Shown here: positions 9,103 to 19,265 of the stretch, piece after piece
Numbering within the stretch: the stretch's first letter is position 1
Layout: every line of letters starts with the position of its first letter
Source of the DNA: Hydractinia symbiolongicarpus
Taxonomy: Eukaryota; Cnidaria; Hydrozoa; Anthoathecata; Hydractiniidae
Length of the DNA: 64,000 nt
Assembly (NCBI RefSeq): GCF_029227915.1
Contig: NC_079883.1
Location: 28,522,001 to 28,586,000, forward strand
Direction: 5' to 3'
Position numbers and translations under genes: made by a program
The notes under the pieces: generated by a model
What the model was told of the DNA's origin: nothing
Database searches by the model: none
Seen by the model: only the letters and a program-made list of their open reading frames with translations

Positions 9103-9838
9103 TTACCAGAGTTTGGGCACCTTCTGGAATTCAGTGATATCATGGCCCACGTTCTCCTCACGTTGGATCATGGCCTCGAACCTTTGCAATAGAATCTGCC
9201 TTGCCCTGTAGTTTTCAGCACTGGAGCCGAGTAAGGATGATTTAGCCCCTGCTTGGGACCCCAGTAACAAGATCACGTATACGCTATTACTCTCGCTTAG
9301 CTTGGTCAGACCCTCCGATGTCAAACCTTGACTTGTGGGAATGATAAAATTTGCCCAATCCCCATCAACCTGGGGCCACAATCTACCATTTGGCAACGAT
9401 GATATGACGGCCTTGAACTTATATAGAGCATTAGCATACTCGCGACATACTTTGGCGTATTCGGAGGTTAAGTAGGGGTTTGTGTACTGAGAAAAACCGT
9501 CATCATACGGTATGGGAACCTTCATTCTGGCAAGAATACGATGGTAGTACACATGGAATTTAAAGATTGAGTTGACAACCGGTACGGAGCCCGTCATGTG
9601 CTTGGCACAGATGCCTAATGCGGTAGTTGCACAGTGTGTGTCAAAATTTACCTGAATGTTCCAATAGTCCAAGGCCTGTCCTGCCCACCCCAGTTGAACG
9701 GGGTCATCAAGGTAGGTTGTTGAGACCTTGATAGCACATTTGGTAAACTCGGGAAAGACCACGAAAATATGCAACTCCGTCGATACGTACAGGTTTGTAC
9801 AGGTTTGTACAGGACAGAGGATATCGCGACTATTGTAA
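9103..9838 (-). CDS. Unrecognised element protein, N-terminus lost at the A/B junction
   Basis: The frame is open from about 9838 down to the stop at 9103 (about 245 codons), one of the longest intact frames in the element. It contains ELHIFVVFPEFTKCAIKVST, CATTALGICAKHMTGSVPVV, LPNGRLWPQVDGDWANFIIP and an Ala/Arg/Gln-rich C-terminal helix (AENYRARQILLQRFEAMIQR). The frame formally continues to 9900, but that part is antisense to the copy B capsid gene and is not part of the gene. A 10-base unit acaggtttgt is repeated twice near 9789-9808. No family known to me. Confidence 0.5.
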
Positions 9839-9850
9839 ACCATTGTTGCA
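9829..9850. other. Inverted junction between copies A and B
   Basis: Left of about 9839 the - strand encodes the copy A gene; right of it the + strand encodes the copy B capsid from TIVAAYGNTFCIPLGKIFEL onward. Both genes are cut mid-frame and no terminal repeat lies between, so the two elements are joined by rearrangement rather than by clean insertion. Confidence 0.6.
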
Positions 9851-10519
9851 GCATATGGTAACACCTTCTGCATACCTCTGGGCAAGATTTTTGAACTCAC
9901 TACCCTTTTATCCAGCGGGTTTATATGACCGCCTTCAATTTGTCCTACATTTCGCGCCGCATAGCAACATCATCAAAGATGGGGGTACATCAAATTAGAA
10001 TTCGACAAAGTGAGCCATGAAGGCCTAGCAAGTGCCACGATGTCAAAGTATGCTAGACTAGCCCTACCCTATGAACGGATCCTAAGAAGCAGGGTGGTGA
10101 CCATGAAAAAGGCTGATACCAACTACAACCTTCAAATCGATACCCCTGCAAAAACTCTCAAAGGTGTCTTACTACAGTTCGTGGCCCCTTCAAAAGTGAA
10201 GGCTCATTCCGGTATCAATGAGGTGTTCTATAATCATTAAATTACCCAGATCAGCGTCACCGTTAAGGGTGAACCCAACCAGCGGTACTCGCACGCATTG
10301 CTTCCCCAAGGATCATCTCGAACAGATCGTGAACCTTTTTGGACAGTTTTTTAACGAGAGGTATGCGTTGTTTGTGGACTTCAGCACCTTAGCGATGGTA
10401 TAACGTTGCACATGACAAAGAAAGCCGACGGAACCGGGGATATTAGGTGTTACGTGTATCTGCTTCTGGACGCGCAGTTGAATATCTTAGACGGTAGATT
10501 CCACTCTGTGGAGTACTAA
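9839..10519 (+). pseudogene. Candidate capsid protein, C-terminal two thirds (copy B)
   Basis: It begins abruptly with TIVAAYGNTFCIPLGKIF, runs through LPFYPAGLYDRLQFVLHF, GLASATMSKYARLALPYERI and TPAKTLKGVLLQFVAP, then ISVTVKGEPNQRYSH and FFNERYALFVDF, ending with a NILDGRFHSVEY-like tail. Compared with copy A it has frameshifts near 9990, 10300 and 10390 and a small deletion around HDSNFTIG. The N-terminal third is missing at the junction. Confidence 0.6.
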
Positions 10520-10521
10520 AT

Positions 10522-10924
10522 AAAATTGCAACTATCGCTGTTCTTGTTGCAGGTGCTGCGATTAACGCATTAGCCTTTAGTGGGACCAACTTCTTGTTTT
10601 CTAAACTCTCAGGACACGGCGAGGCGGAGAGGAAAAGGCAGGACGAAGCTATGGAGAAACTCCAAAATTCTCAAGCACAGTTGGTCCGAGACAGAAAAGC
10701 CAAGATTGACTGGTTTAACAAACAAAGGGAATTGCGACAACAAGCTGGAAAAAAGCCTTCGGGAGCTGGACGACGACATGTAAAAATATTACACAGTGTT
10801 AAATAATAAAGTTCCGAAATTGTCTGATTACTACACACCTTCTCCTCAGCAAGAAAGCGGCGAGCTTACTGTTTTCGTTGGCTCCCTATTTCTGCTAGGA
10901 TTTTTAGCATACAAGTATTTGTAG
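10522..10924 (+). pseudogene. Small membrane protein of the element (copy B)
   Basis: Counterpart of 5336-5716: ATIAVLVAGAAINALAFSG, a charged coiled part EAERKRQDEAMEKLQNSQAQ, KIDWFNKQREL, a frameshift near 10755, and a final hydrophobic segment SLFLLGFLAYKYL. The start ATG is mutated. The two copies agree best in the two hydrophobic ends and in the WF.KQRE centre, which indicates past selection on those parts. Confidence 0.55.
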
Positions 10925-10949
10925 ATTGTTTTTGACATGCATAATAAAC

Positions 10950-11907
10950 ATGTCAAAAGCACCACCACATATTGTTACCGAGGGTGAGGCGGGGATTTTA
11001 AGCCAAATTTACTATATGCCAGAACATCTCTGGGCTGGACGCAAAGCTATTAGAGATTACTCGCGAAGGAGAGCAGCTTATCGGAAAAGCTAGTCACACA
11101 CTGGTTGTCTAGGCAAGTGTTGTGGCTGAGACACATCAAAGGCCCGAAACGTATCGATTACCCCCATTTCACAATTACAAGACCGAATGAGATGCATCAG
11201 TTTGATCTACTGTATATGCCCCAAGACCAACTATATGATAGCACCTACAAGTACATATTGACAGGGGTCGACGTGGCTTCAAGATATAAGGTAGCTAGGC
11301 CATTACGTACCAATAAGGCCAGTAAGGTCGCGGACATGATCAGGGACATTTCAAGGCGGGACCTCTTCGATACCCCAAAATTTTTCAATGTGATAATAGT
11401 TCTGAATTCAAATCAAATGTAACAAAATTGTTAGAGGATAAGGGGGTGGTGGCCACCACCAAGTATCACCATACATTCCCAGCATTCGTCGAGAGCTACA
11501 ATAAGGTACTCGCGAAAAGACTCTTCAAGCCCCGGGATACACAGGAGTTGGTCTCCGAGGATACTAGTAGTATTTGCGTCAAGCACTTGTATGCCATAGT
11601 GAAAAGTCTCAACAACACAAAGACTGCCATGATAGGCATAAAACCTAGCAGGGCAATAAAGCTCGAAGAGGTACCACTTGCAAAGGGACAACAATATCCC
11701 GAAGAAAAACCCTAACCCGAGGATGGGTTGTATTTGTATTTGCTACAGCCTGGAGAAGAGCATGGTGATCCAAAGAGACGTGCAACTGATGTCTTTTGGA
11801 GCAGGAAAATATATAGATTGGACCGCATTGCGGCGGGTAGCCGTGTTTTATATTACTTGAAGGACGGTCCTGATCGTAGGTTCGTGTGGGAAGAACTTAT
11901 GATGTAG
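10950..11907 (+). pseudogene. rve-family integrase (copy B), near full length
   Basis: The start is MSKAPPHIVTEGEAGILSQI, matching the acidic N-terminus in copy A. The catalytic core has HQFDLLYMPQD, then CDNSSEF (in a shifted frame near 11385) and FVESYNK; three residues are missing between the second Asp and Glu relative to copy A, so spacing is 32. The C-terminal part near 11840-11905 reads RVLYYLKDGPDRRFVWEELM, a chromo-like end lost from copy A. Frameshifts lie near 11070, 11390 and 11715. It meets the BRO-N gene tail to tail. Confidence 0.8.
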
Positions 11908-11988
11908 ATGTCGAAGTACCTCCGGAGCATGTTAAGGATTGGTGAATTTTTTATCCCTCTTCCAAGGGTCACTTTTACCTATAATTTT

Positions 11989-12014
11989 TACTATTTACAA
12001 GAGTAGTAAAAATT
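11989..12014. terminator. Hairpin between convergent integrase and BRO-N genes (copy B)
   Basis: Inverted repeat TTTTTACTA ... TAGTAAAAA with a 10-base loop, lying between the integrase stop and the BRO-N gene end. Position between convergent genes suggests a transcript-end signal, but this is inference. Confidence 0.35.
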
Positions 12015-12239
12015 AGCGTCTGCCTAGTTCTCCAGTGCTGGAACACCAAAATCATACAAGTCATCCTAAGTAAGGTCTATAAGCCCAAATGGTTTCTGTA
12101 ACGCTCTACATGTCCATCCTCTTCAAACCGATTAAAAGCGTGTATACCGTTTGGGTTTCGATGACAACATTCTGCTACGCTCCTGAGTAGTTGTCCTTGA
12201 ACCACAATCTCTTCTTCCCAATATTGCACCTCTGAACAC

Positions 12240-12790
12240 GCGTGCCGTAATAGGGAAGATGATGGTAGTCATAGTCGTCCTGTGCGCTGTGCTTACGATG
12301 AATTATAATAATGTTGTCTTTACCTATATCTTGGGCTTGTGGTGTCTTTCCCGAAGCCTTGTATTTTCCTGGGTCTGTACCTCGAGTTGTCGATTTCTGT
12401 CCTCAATTTTATCTCCAAACATCATGAGTTGGTTGTCTCTATCCTCAATCTCGTCCCCGAGGAATGCCAGGGCCATATCTCTGTCCTCGTTAGTCTCTTG
12501 CAATTTTTTGACACCTTTTTGAGCTAACCATTTGATTAGTTGTGCTGCCTTGGTTTTCCTAGAACGGTGCATAAAGAGATGAAGACATCATGTGGATTTT
12601 TCCCCCTTCCAAGGGGGAAAAATCCACCTGATGACCCTCCATACCATGATGACCCTCCATACCCTCTATTTCCGACCTTGATGCTGTCATATGGCAATCA
12701 AGACCATAGTGCCTAGCATTTGGAATACCTATGAATCTCTCGAGATCGGCTCTTTTGAAGAGAGGTTGATTTTGTTTGTCAAATAGAGTC
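12240..12790 (-). pseudogene. BRO-N-like protein (copy B), rearranged
   Basis: From the right, LFKRADLERFIGIPNARHYG corresponds to the Bro-N head of copy A. A 36-base palindrome and a short direct repeat interrupt it at 12592-12660. Then comes KAAQLIKWLAQKGVKKLQET and the coiled coil NEDRDMALAFLGDEIEDRDN, and finally YYGTRVQR near 12240. Several frameshifts. It aligns with 4147-4806. Confidence 0.6.
12592..12627. repeat. Perfect 17-bp-arm palindrome inside the BRO-N gene
   Basis: Arms GTGGATTTTTCCCCCTT and AAGGGGGAAAAATCCAC are perfect complements around a 2-base centre. It is absent from the copy A gene. Just right of it gatgaccctccatacc is repeated in tandem (about 12629-12664). It looks like a small insertion or its footprint. 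Confidence 0.7.
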
Positions 12791-12884
12791 TTAATTGCTC
12801 ATGCGGGCATTGTGTTAAAGAGTTAAAGTTGCAAAGACATTTCTGATATAGCGTTATAAGCCAGAAGATTTTATTCGAGGATTT

Positions 12885-13446
12885 TCCAAGTTCTTGGATG
12901 TTCTAATGCTTGGAGTTTTTCAGCTCAGATTTGATGTCCGCCCAATCGGCAATAAGGTTGGTTTCCTCGTCTATCATTTTCATGTCACTCCTCTAATGCG
13001 GGTACCAGAGAAATAGCTGTTTCTTCTGCCTTCTCAAAGTTCTAGGTAAATCAGCATACGCTTTAGTGAGTAGCCACAGGCTATGTTTACGATGCCTACC
13101 TGAGACCGCCAATTCAAGCAAAGGCTGCCTTTTTTTATCGAGGCTCTCGTCGGCTATACAGTCATCCACGATGAACAACGTCTCTTCACCTGCCAGTAAC
13201 GATGATAATTTTGCTATCCATTCAAACAGTTGATTTTTAGGGTCTATCAGGAACATATATTCGTCCCTCCAAAGCGAGGACCTTTCTAAATAGGTACTGT
13301 TCCATTTGATTGTTGCGCACAGGATGATGATATTGTAAAAATGCCTTCTGTATTCTTTTTCAAGCAGATCCAAAACACGTTGTGTTTTTCCGCAGATTTT
13401 CAGGCCTGTAAAAATTGCCGTGTGGTAGTCTTTTACAACATCTAAA
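12885..13446 (-). pseudogene. Packaging-type ATPase (copy B)
   Basis: Matches 3522-4114: HTAIFTGLKICGKTQRVLDL, so the Walker A motif is GLKICGKT instead of GPTSCGKT, with Gly-Lys-Thr kept. LFIVDDCIADESLDKKRQPL covers the Walker B region in an open frame (13000-13373), then SGRHRKHSLWLLTKAYADLP. A stop follows WYPH at about 12993 and the start codon is lost. The 126-codon open centre is better preserved than in copy A. Confidence 0.72.
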
Positions 13447-13448
13447 AT

Positions 13449-13640
13449 TTATTGGTAGGACCATTTTTTGGAATGGACGTTTTTGTACATGGCGGCGCAT
13501 ATAAAACAAATCCATACGCCCCCATGGTTACTAACAAGAGACACGGTAAGCAGGGCAGAGCTTGGTCTTTCGAGTATGGTATTCTGGAGGTAGTGCGTCA
13601 AACGATAGCTTACCATATAGATACCGCAGTACCTTGCGGT
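13449..13640 (-). pseudogene. Small zinc-ribbon protein (copy B)
   Basis: SNHGGVWICFICAAMYKNVH at 13460-13520 matches copy A NNHGGVWICETCAAIYPKIH; the first CxxC knuckle is destroyed (CPAY). It ends KKWSYQ just before the ATPase. Confidence 0.55.
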
Positions 13641-13649
13641 ACCTCTTAA

Positions 13650-13833
13650 CGAGCCGCCCCTTTTCCCAAAAATGGGGAAAGGGTTAAAGAAGGGTATTTT
13701 TATTGGTGTTTTTAACAGCTCAATGTACCGAGGCACAATGTCATGGGAAAATAGGGTGTAAAGACGTAGAAATTCTCATCTTGCTGTGTACCTTTAATTT
13801 CTTTATCTATCCTGATGGGGTCTAGATCCATTT
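13650..13833 (-). pseudogene. Tiny element protein with QDEN motif (copy B)
   Basis: Starts MDLDPIRIDKEIKGTQQDEN at 13833, frameshift near 13745, then IVPRYIELLKTPIKIPF. This copy keeps the ATG and so fixes the gene start for copy A (3166-3350). Confidence 0.5.
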
Positions 13834-14245
13834 ATTATTTCGTGTTGGTGTAATATCTTGGCAACTTCAGCAAGCGTCGGAGAATTGCCATTTTCTCTAT
13901 ATTTAAATGGCACCTTGTGATGAATATGCAACCACTCGTGATTTTCCCAGGTCATTCCCTCAGAAAACTGAGCTTCAACATGGGTCCACAGCGTTGCTAT
14001 GAGTTCCCTGTTTTCATGTAGAGCCTTTCGTGGTCGGCTGCTTACAATGCAAGCGATATCACCACCGCCACATTCTTTACATTTGTATCTTTGCCTTTGA
14101 TGCTGGCACCTTGTGAGCTCCTTTGACGCCCTGTTAGCAGCGAGACATTTAATACAATGTTTTGTTCGTTCACCATTGCGCTTAATTTTGAAATTGTCCA
14201 TAGATAAAAAATGTTTACATTTTGGCAGCTCTTGGTTCCTTCCAT
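13834..14245 (-). pseudogene. Zinc-ribbon plus HNH-type endonuclease (copy B)
   Basis: The ATG at 14245 is followed by a 1-base frameshift, after which CKHFLSMDNFKIKRNGERTK and CIKCL form the zinc-ribbon head. One HQRQRYKCKECGGG repeat is present, against several in copy A. The nuclease core is the best preserved in the window: TWENHEWLHIHHKVPFKYRE with the paired His residues, then SPTLAEVAKILHQHE. The end of the domain has decayed. A 30-base hairpin (14251-14280) lies 5 bases upstream. Confidence 0.72.
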
Positions 14246-14250
14246 ATTGA

Positions 14251-14280
14251 CTCGTTTTTGTCCTTAGGGACAAAAACGAG
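14251..14280. promoter_or_regulatory. Perfect hairpin upstream of HNH gene (copy B)
   Basis: CTCGTTTTTGTCC / GGACAAAAACGAG, 13 paired bases around a 4-base centre (TTAG). This is the best preserved of the three HNH-linked hairpins. Confidence 0.7.
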
Positions 14281-14299
14281 TTTTTACTGGAGGTATCAT

Positions 14300-14569
14300 T
14301 TATTTAGGCTTCGGGACTATACTTGCGGGAACCAGCCTTTCTTGACGGCCATTTCGCGACTTGCTCTCCATGCAGCAAAATAGGCAACCATCTTGAGGAC
14401 ATCGTTGGTATCCACCTTGGTAAATGGTCTTGTTATACCCACGAACTTTTTACCTGCCAGAGCATAGGCAAATGTGAAGGTATGTCCACGACAGTCTCGT
14501 ACAACATATCTAAAATTTCCTTTCTGTTGGGGTTACGTTGCTATGCATGTGAGCCTTGCTTGTAGTCAT
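14300..14569 (-). pseudogene. Small conserved element protein (copy B)
   Basis: Starts MTTSKAHMHSN and after a frameshift reads EILDMLYETVVDIPSHLPML-like sequence, then FVGITRPFTKVDTNDVLKMV and WRASREMAVKKGW, ending ASIVPKPK. It defines the full length of the gene whose copy A version has a premature stop. Confidence 0.5.
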
Positions 14570-14597
14570 TTATTTAGTGTAATTTTACCGAAAAAAT

Positions 14598-14940
14598 TCA
14601 ATGCATCTTGAAGATGTCAATCTGAGGCTGGGCTTTGCCCTGTTGAGGCTCTGGATGAGTCGCTGGCTCGTGAGATTCTCCATCATTTTTGCCTCTACCA
14701 AATTTATACCAGAACTCCTATGGCAAGCACGGCTAAAGTCCCTACACTATAGATGTAGATGTTTTCTATTGACTTGTGAGGATCTGGGACAGGTTCTTGA
14801 TCACCTGGTGAAGAACCTTTGCCCACGTTCTTCTGTAAGTAGGCCTTGTTCTTTCGGTTCCATTCCGCAAGTCTCTTGCCAGCAGCAACACGACATTCGT
14901 TCTTCTTGGTTATGACTTGGTTAGTAGACTCCTCACTCAT
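14598..14940 (-). pseudogene. Single-pass membrane protein of the element (copy B)
   Basis: N-terminal basic part MSEESTNQVITKKNECRVAA, then a membrane segment IYIYSVGTLAVLAIGVLV. A frameshift at about 14704 is followed by WYKFGRGKNDGESHEP and a Pro/Gln tail to the stop at 14598. The membrane core matches 1368-1718. Confidence 0.55.
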
Positions 14941-14953
14941 TTTTTATAGCCCA

Positions 14954-15440
14954 CTACACGCGCTGCTCATCTTTGTTCTCTTTGATCTCCACCCCATCGT
15001 CCTTTTTGCTCATGTGTCTCGCGGTATGCCCGGCCACCAAAAGTGGAGCCAGACATCTAGCAATTGTGCAGTACACAAGGATTCCGAGATCTGTCATGCT
15101 ATCCCTAATTATAGGATCCTCTTCAATGTCCCTACGTAAATCATCGACACTTACGATATCCACGATATTTCCAATCAAATTTGCATACAGGATGACCACG
15201 TGAGTAGTCACCACCTTGGCCGTTTTCTTCCCCTTCTCCTGTAATTCCCGTTGTACGTACTCGTCATGTACCTTTTCTACCGCCTCATCAGGGGCCTTGC
15301 CGATAAAGCCTTCTGTATATTTTTACCTTTACCTTTCCTCAGGGCCTCCTTCAAGGCTTGGCGTTTATCGATGGGTTTCTCTACGTGCTCATAGGTTGAT
15401 TCTGCAGAGGCTTCGTAAAATATATTCGCGAGCTGACTCA
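14954..15440 (-). pseudogene. Element gene of unknown function (copy B)
   Basis: Starts MSQLANIFYEASAESTYEHV, EKPIDKRQALKEALRKGKGK, frameshift near 15320, then EYVQRELQEKGKKTAKVVTT and an unbroken join into IVDIVSVDDLRRDIEEDPII and a hydrophobic segment LVYCTIARCLAPLLVAG. It shows that the two halves separated by stops in copy A (862-1362) are one gene. Confidence 0.58.
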
Positions 15441-15669
15441 TCCTATTTATTGTACGACGATATCGAAAAAAACAAAATGGAATCAGGGCATAAGGTGGAA
15501 GTATAGCTATTAGTAGACACACTTCCATGGTTTTTATTCACGGGCGTCTACCGGCGGCAGTGGCCACGGGCCAGTGTTGAGATTTGATCCTGTTGCACAA
15601 GCCTTTTGTCATCTGCCCTGTTAAGTGCTAATTTGTTCACCTCTTGGGTGTGATTAGATGGTTCTTGTT

Positions 15670-18600
15670 TTAAATTAACACCTGACTTTTGTATATGTCA
15701 ACACGTTCCTCTAAACATCGCCTATAGTCGTCAAAAGTGATGGATTTCTTGGTCAAACATCTCTTTACGCCCTTCGCTTTCCTACCACCGCCCTCTTTTG
15801 TAAGGCTCTCGTATGCATATAACTTTGCCCTCAGTGTTATGAACTCAGTCATAATTTTTCCAGTTAACTCATCCTTCATTAGACCCACAACCTTCTTGTT
15901 TTTCCCAATAGGTAGGGGCCTGCTATCTTCCTTGCTATACGCGCTCGTATCGAAACGTTTCTCGACATCCTGCGCGATATCAACATAGAAATCATGTATC
16001 TTGATATAGTAAACGAATGAGTCCGTCTCCATGTACAGAAGCTGAATCTTACTACCATATTTTGGTTGCATATAGTCATAGTGAAACTCGTATATCACAA
16101 TTTTTGACATTTCCAGGATTGCCTGGCCTATGTATACAGGCTTGTTCATTTTGACCTCCGTCTTGCGCATCTCTACACCTAGGAGGTCCTTACTGAACCG
16201 GCTTCCACCTTTAAAGTTGGGCTTCATAACAAGCCTCATATACTTGCCCTCGTTGGTAACCAGCTGGATGTTGCGGTGGTTTTGGATATTCTCCATAGTC
16301 TTCCCAAACCCAAGAGGTTCATCAGCTTGTAAATTCTTTCTCAAAGTCATTTGTGGCAGCATTCCTCAGCCTCGTGTTGTGATCGATGTACTCTTTAAGT
16401 CATGGCTTTTGATTAAATTGAATGACTCTATGTACTTTCTTCAACTCAAGCCCGTGCTTTATGGCTTCGTGGAGGGCTCTAATATGTACCACGTACCCAC
16501 GCTTGTTTTTCAAATTAGGTACCAGTTTCTCGACTTTGTTGATCGTCATGCATTTAGGTAAAAATGATAACTCTTTATGTTTGTCATGCAACCTCTCGGG
16601 ATAGTCGATATCTACCTCTAAAATGTACCCATGTTTATTGTCCCTAATAAGCTTCGCAATTCTCTTTTCGGTAAATTCCTCGATATTAGATATCCATTTG
16701 AAGCCATCCGTTGGGAGATCTTGATGCATGACCCAACCGTACAGGTTGTTCGCGTCAAGGTACTGCAGGTAGGAGGTTATACTTGTCTCCCATATACTTG
16801 TTGTTAGCTCTTGCATACCGGTGTACCGCCTGGGTTATACCTCCTCGTATACCTTGCTCAAACTTTAATAGCATGTCAGGGTCTGTGAGGAGCTCTAACC
16901 TAATCCCGGTATGCTTAAGTGCTGCTTTCCATGCCAGGCCGGATGCGGAGTAATAGTGCGTAGGGTCAAGCCTGTAGTTTGTTATGCACACGTCTCGAAA
17001 CGTTTCAAAAATGTCGGTCAATAGCAGGACGTCTGTGGCGAGGTAAACATCATAGTAGTCGCCCATAGTGATCTCATCATTCCTGGAGAGATACAATTCC
17101 ATACCTTTTTCGCATGTTCATAATCCTTGTCGCTGATAGCCGTCATATTCAGCTTGCTGTAGAATGCTTCCTTGGGAGGCAGCTCCACCTCCTCAAATCG
17201 TTGCCAATTATCCATGTACTCATACGGGTATACACCTTTTCTACGCATGAGTTGAAACATTTTTACACTGTTCATCGGCAAGATTGCTTGCCAATTTTTC
17301 CAGGCTTGATGCCATGAACATACAGCTATCGATAAACCTGATTTTGATCTTCTTATCTTCTTGTATATTTGTCCGTCATCATACCCCCTACCTGGAAGAG
17401 GTACCTTGATTTTAACATTGAAGCTGATATATTTTTTAGTATTCTCTGCTGTGCAACCAATATTGTCTGTGTCGTATTTTTCTCCCAATTCCCTACTAAA
17501 CAAGTGCGCGTCGTACCCGCTTAGATTGCGGAAGATAATAGGCATATGACTAGGTATCCTATACTTTAGGTTACAGCTGTTATGCGCCGCGCCTCTGTAC
17601 AAACATGTGTAGTAGCAATGGCCCGAACTTTACGGTTATTCTCGTCATTAAAGGGCTTCATGCATAAATGGCATTCTGTGGCCTCGTTTTGTTCCCTTTT
17701 TAACACCTCTGTTAGTTCTAACATTGGATGTTGCAGGAATGTCCTATATATGTCCCCTTCACCTCATCCTCCAGATGGTTCACAAATCGCGTGACACAAT
17801 CCTCACCCCTGTAGACTGTTAGGGGATCTGGAATGGATCCGTATGGAAATGTACTAAAGGTACACCAGCCAGACGGTACATGCTTGTTCATTTTTTTCGT
17901 CTTCGTTAGGGTTAGACATTTGACCATCCCTATATTGTAACCATTTTTCAGCCTTTTTGGCATTGTAATTATAACCGCCTCGTGGTCCTTGCAGTAACCA
18001 TAATGCTTATCCCTCGATTCAACCGTTGGAAAGGCCCGAAGACAGTTCAGACAAAAATACATTGCATTCCTATTCTTCGAGGGCTCTTTGCCTAGGAGTC
18101 GCAATAGACTCTTGACGGCCACGTAGTGTGTCTTTTTATCATATGTGATAAGCAGCAGGTGAACCTGCTTGTTACGCTTAATGTTGTTTTCTGATCGCCG
18201 CAGGATGTTGATATTCTTTCCCACCGTTATGTATAGGACATTCACCGCGATGGCCGTGTTGTTCTTCTCAAATTTAGTTATTCTTTAATACACTCCAAAT
18301 TATAGAGGCCTACTCAGCTTAGTGATTCTTTGTACATGTTTTCCAATTTCTTCATGGTGTAGGGATGTTATAATAGCCCACTTGAAGCACGCTTCGTCAT
18401 CATTTTTTGGGTTGATGGTGGCCTTTTTCGAAGCTATCCATCTAGGTAGTTCTATGTACGAGGAGCCCCTCGTTAGCAAGAGTTTATGAAAATCTGCATC
18501 CAGTTGAAGGATTTTATAGATAGTAAATGCACTCTGAGGTAAGGCCGGATGTTCTACGTATGTTTTGATTTGAGCAAACATTTTATCCAGTACATCATTC

Positions 18601-19238
18601 ACGTCGCTACCCTGAAAAAATTCGGTTATATTGCTATTAAATGAATTTATTTACGATTATGTAAATTATGCACTTGATAATTGCATAACAAATTATCACG
18701 TGGTTAGTAAATTAAAGTCGTTCAATCAAGTTTTCAAGTCACACTTCGATACTTTCTATACTTACTATTAATTGAAATAAAAGCAAATAAATAAAGTTAT
18801 TTTTGTTTGAATGCGTGAATTAGAAAATAATGTTTTTTTTACATTGACATACTCGGCTTCTTCAGGATCCTCCGAGGTTAGCACGATCCTTTTTTTCCAC
18901 ATGATCCATAGGGACAACTGTACCTTTGCTGAGCCCATATCTTCTACCTGCTCTTCAACAAACGTTTTCACGTTAGGTCTAACCATCTCTATATACCCTT
19001 CGACGTCGGCCTTTTCTACGCCAGGAATGCGATAACTTCGATATGTCTTGTGCAGGTCGTGCTTATGTTCCCGAGGCGTAAAATCTTGCTCTGGCTGATC
19101 ATATAGATTTTGGATGCCCTCGACGTAGTCTTCTTCGGCCTCCTGTTTGACCTCGTCGTGAAGCGTAGGTCTCGCGATGATGTTAGTCGCACTATCATAT
19201 AATTTCATCACCTTACGCGTAGGCTCTCTTGACTCCAT
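15670..19238 (-). pseudogene. Protein-primed family B DNA polymerase (copy B), nearly full length
   Basis: About 1,100 codons can be followed. The N-terminus (19238-18815) starts MESREPTRKVMKLYDSATNI and has GYIEMVRPNVKTFVEEQVED. After an AT-rich insertion it resumes at 18640 with DVNDVLDKMFAQIKTYVEHP and INPKNDDEACFKWAI. A Cys/His cluster CLNCLRAFPTVESRDKHYGYC less its last residue lies near 18010-18070; exonuclease-type blocks and HMPIIFRNLSGYDAHLFSRE near 17510-17560 follow. QYLDANNLYGWVMHQDLPTD near 16740 is polymerase motif A; motif C is YMETDS near 16020. Frameshifts and a deletion near 16380 inactivate it. Motif C has Glu where copy A has Asp. Confidence 0.88.
18645..18812. mobile_element. 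AT-rich insertion splitting the polymerase gene
   Basis: About 165 bases with no coding similarity separate two consecutive parts of the polymerase. The sequence tgaatt occurs at both edges (18642 and 18813), a possible short target duplication. No terminal inverted repeat is obvious. Confidence 0.4.
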
Positions 19239-19265
19239 TTTTTATAGGTTTGGGAACAGCGTCCA

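Larger units (their letters stand above)
1..9838 (+). mobile_element. Maverick/Polinton-type element, copy A (degenerate, truncated at both ends)
   Basis: This is a large DNA transposon of the Maverick/Polinton class, recognised by four hallmark genes together: protein-primed family B polymerase, rve-family integrase, packaging-type ATPase and a candidate capsid protein. Genes from polymerase to BRO-N run on the + strand to 4806, integrase to capsid run convergently on the - strand (7333 to 4812), then a + pair and a - pair follow. The left end lies outside the window and the right end is broken inside a gene at about 9838, where copy B begins in reverse. No terminal inverted repeat is visible. 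Nearly every long gene has stops or frameshifts, so the copy looks dead. The class is well supported; calling it adintovirus-like is inference. Confidence 0.85.

Noticed and set aside
9839-9900. N-terminal extension of the 9103 gene to 9900 on the - strand
   Set aside because: This segment on the + strand is clearly the capsid homolog of copy B, so the - strand frame is antisense.
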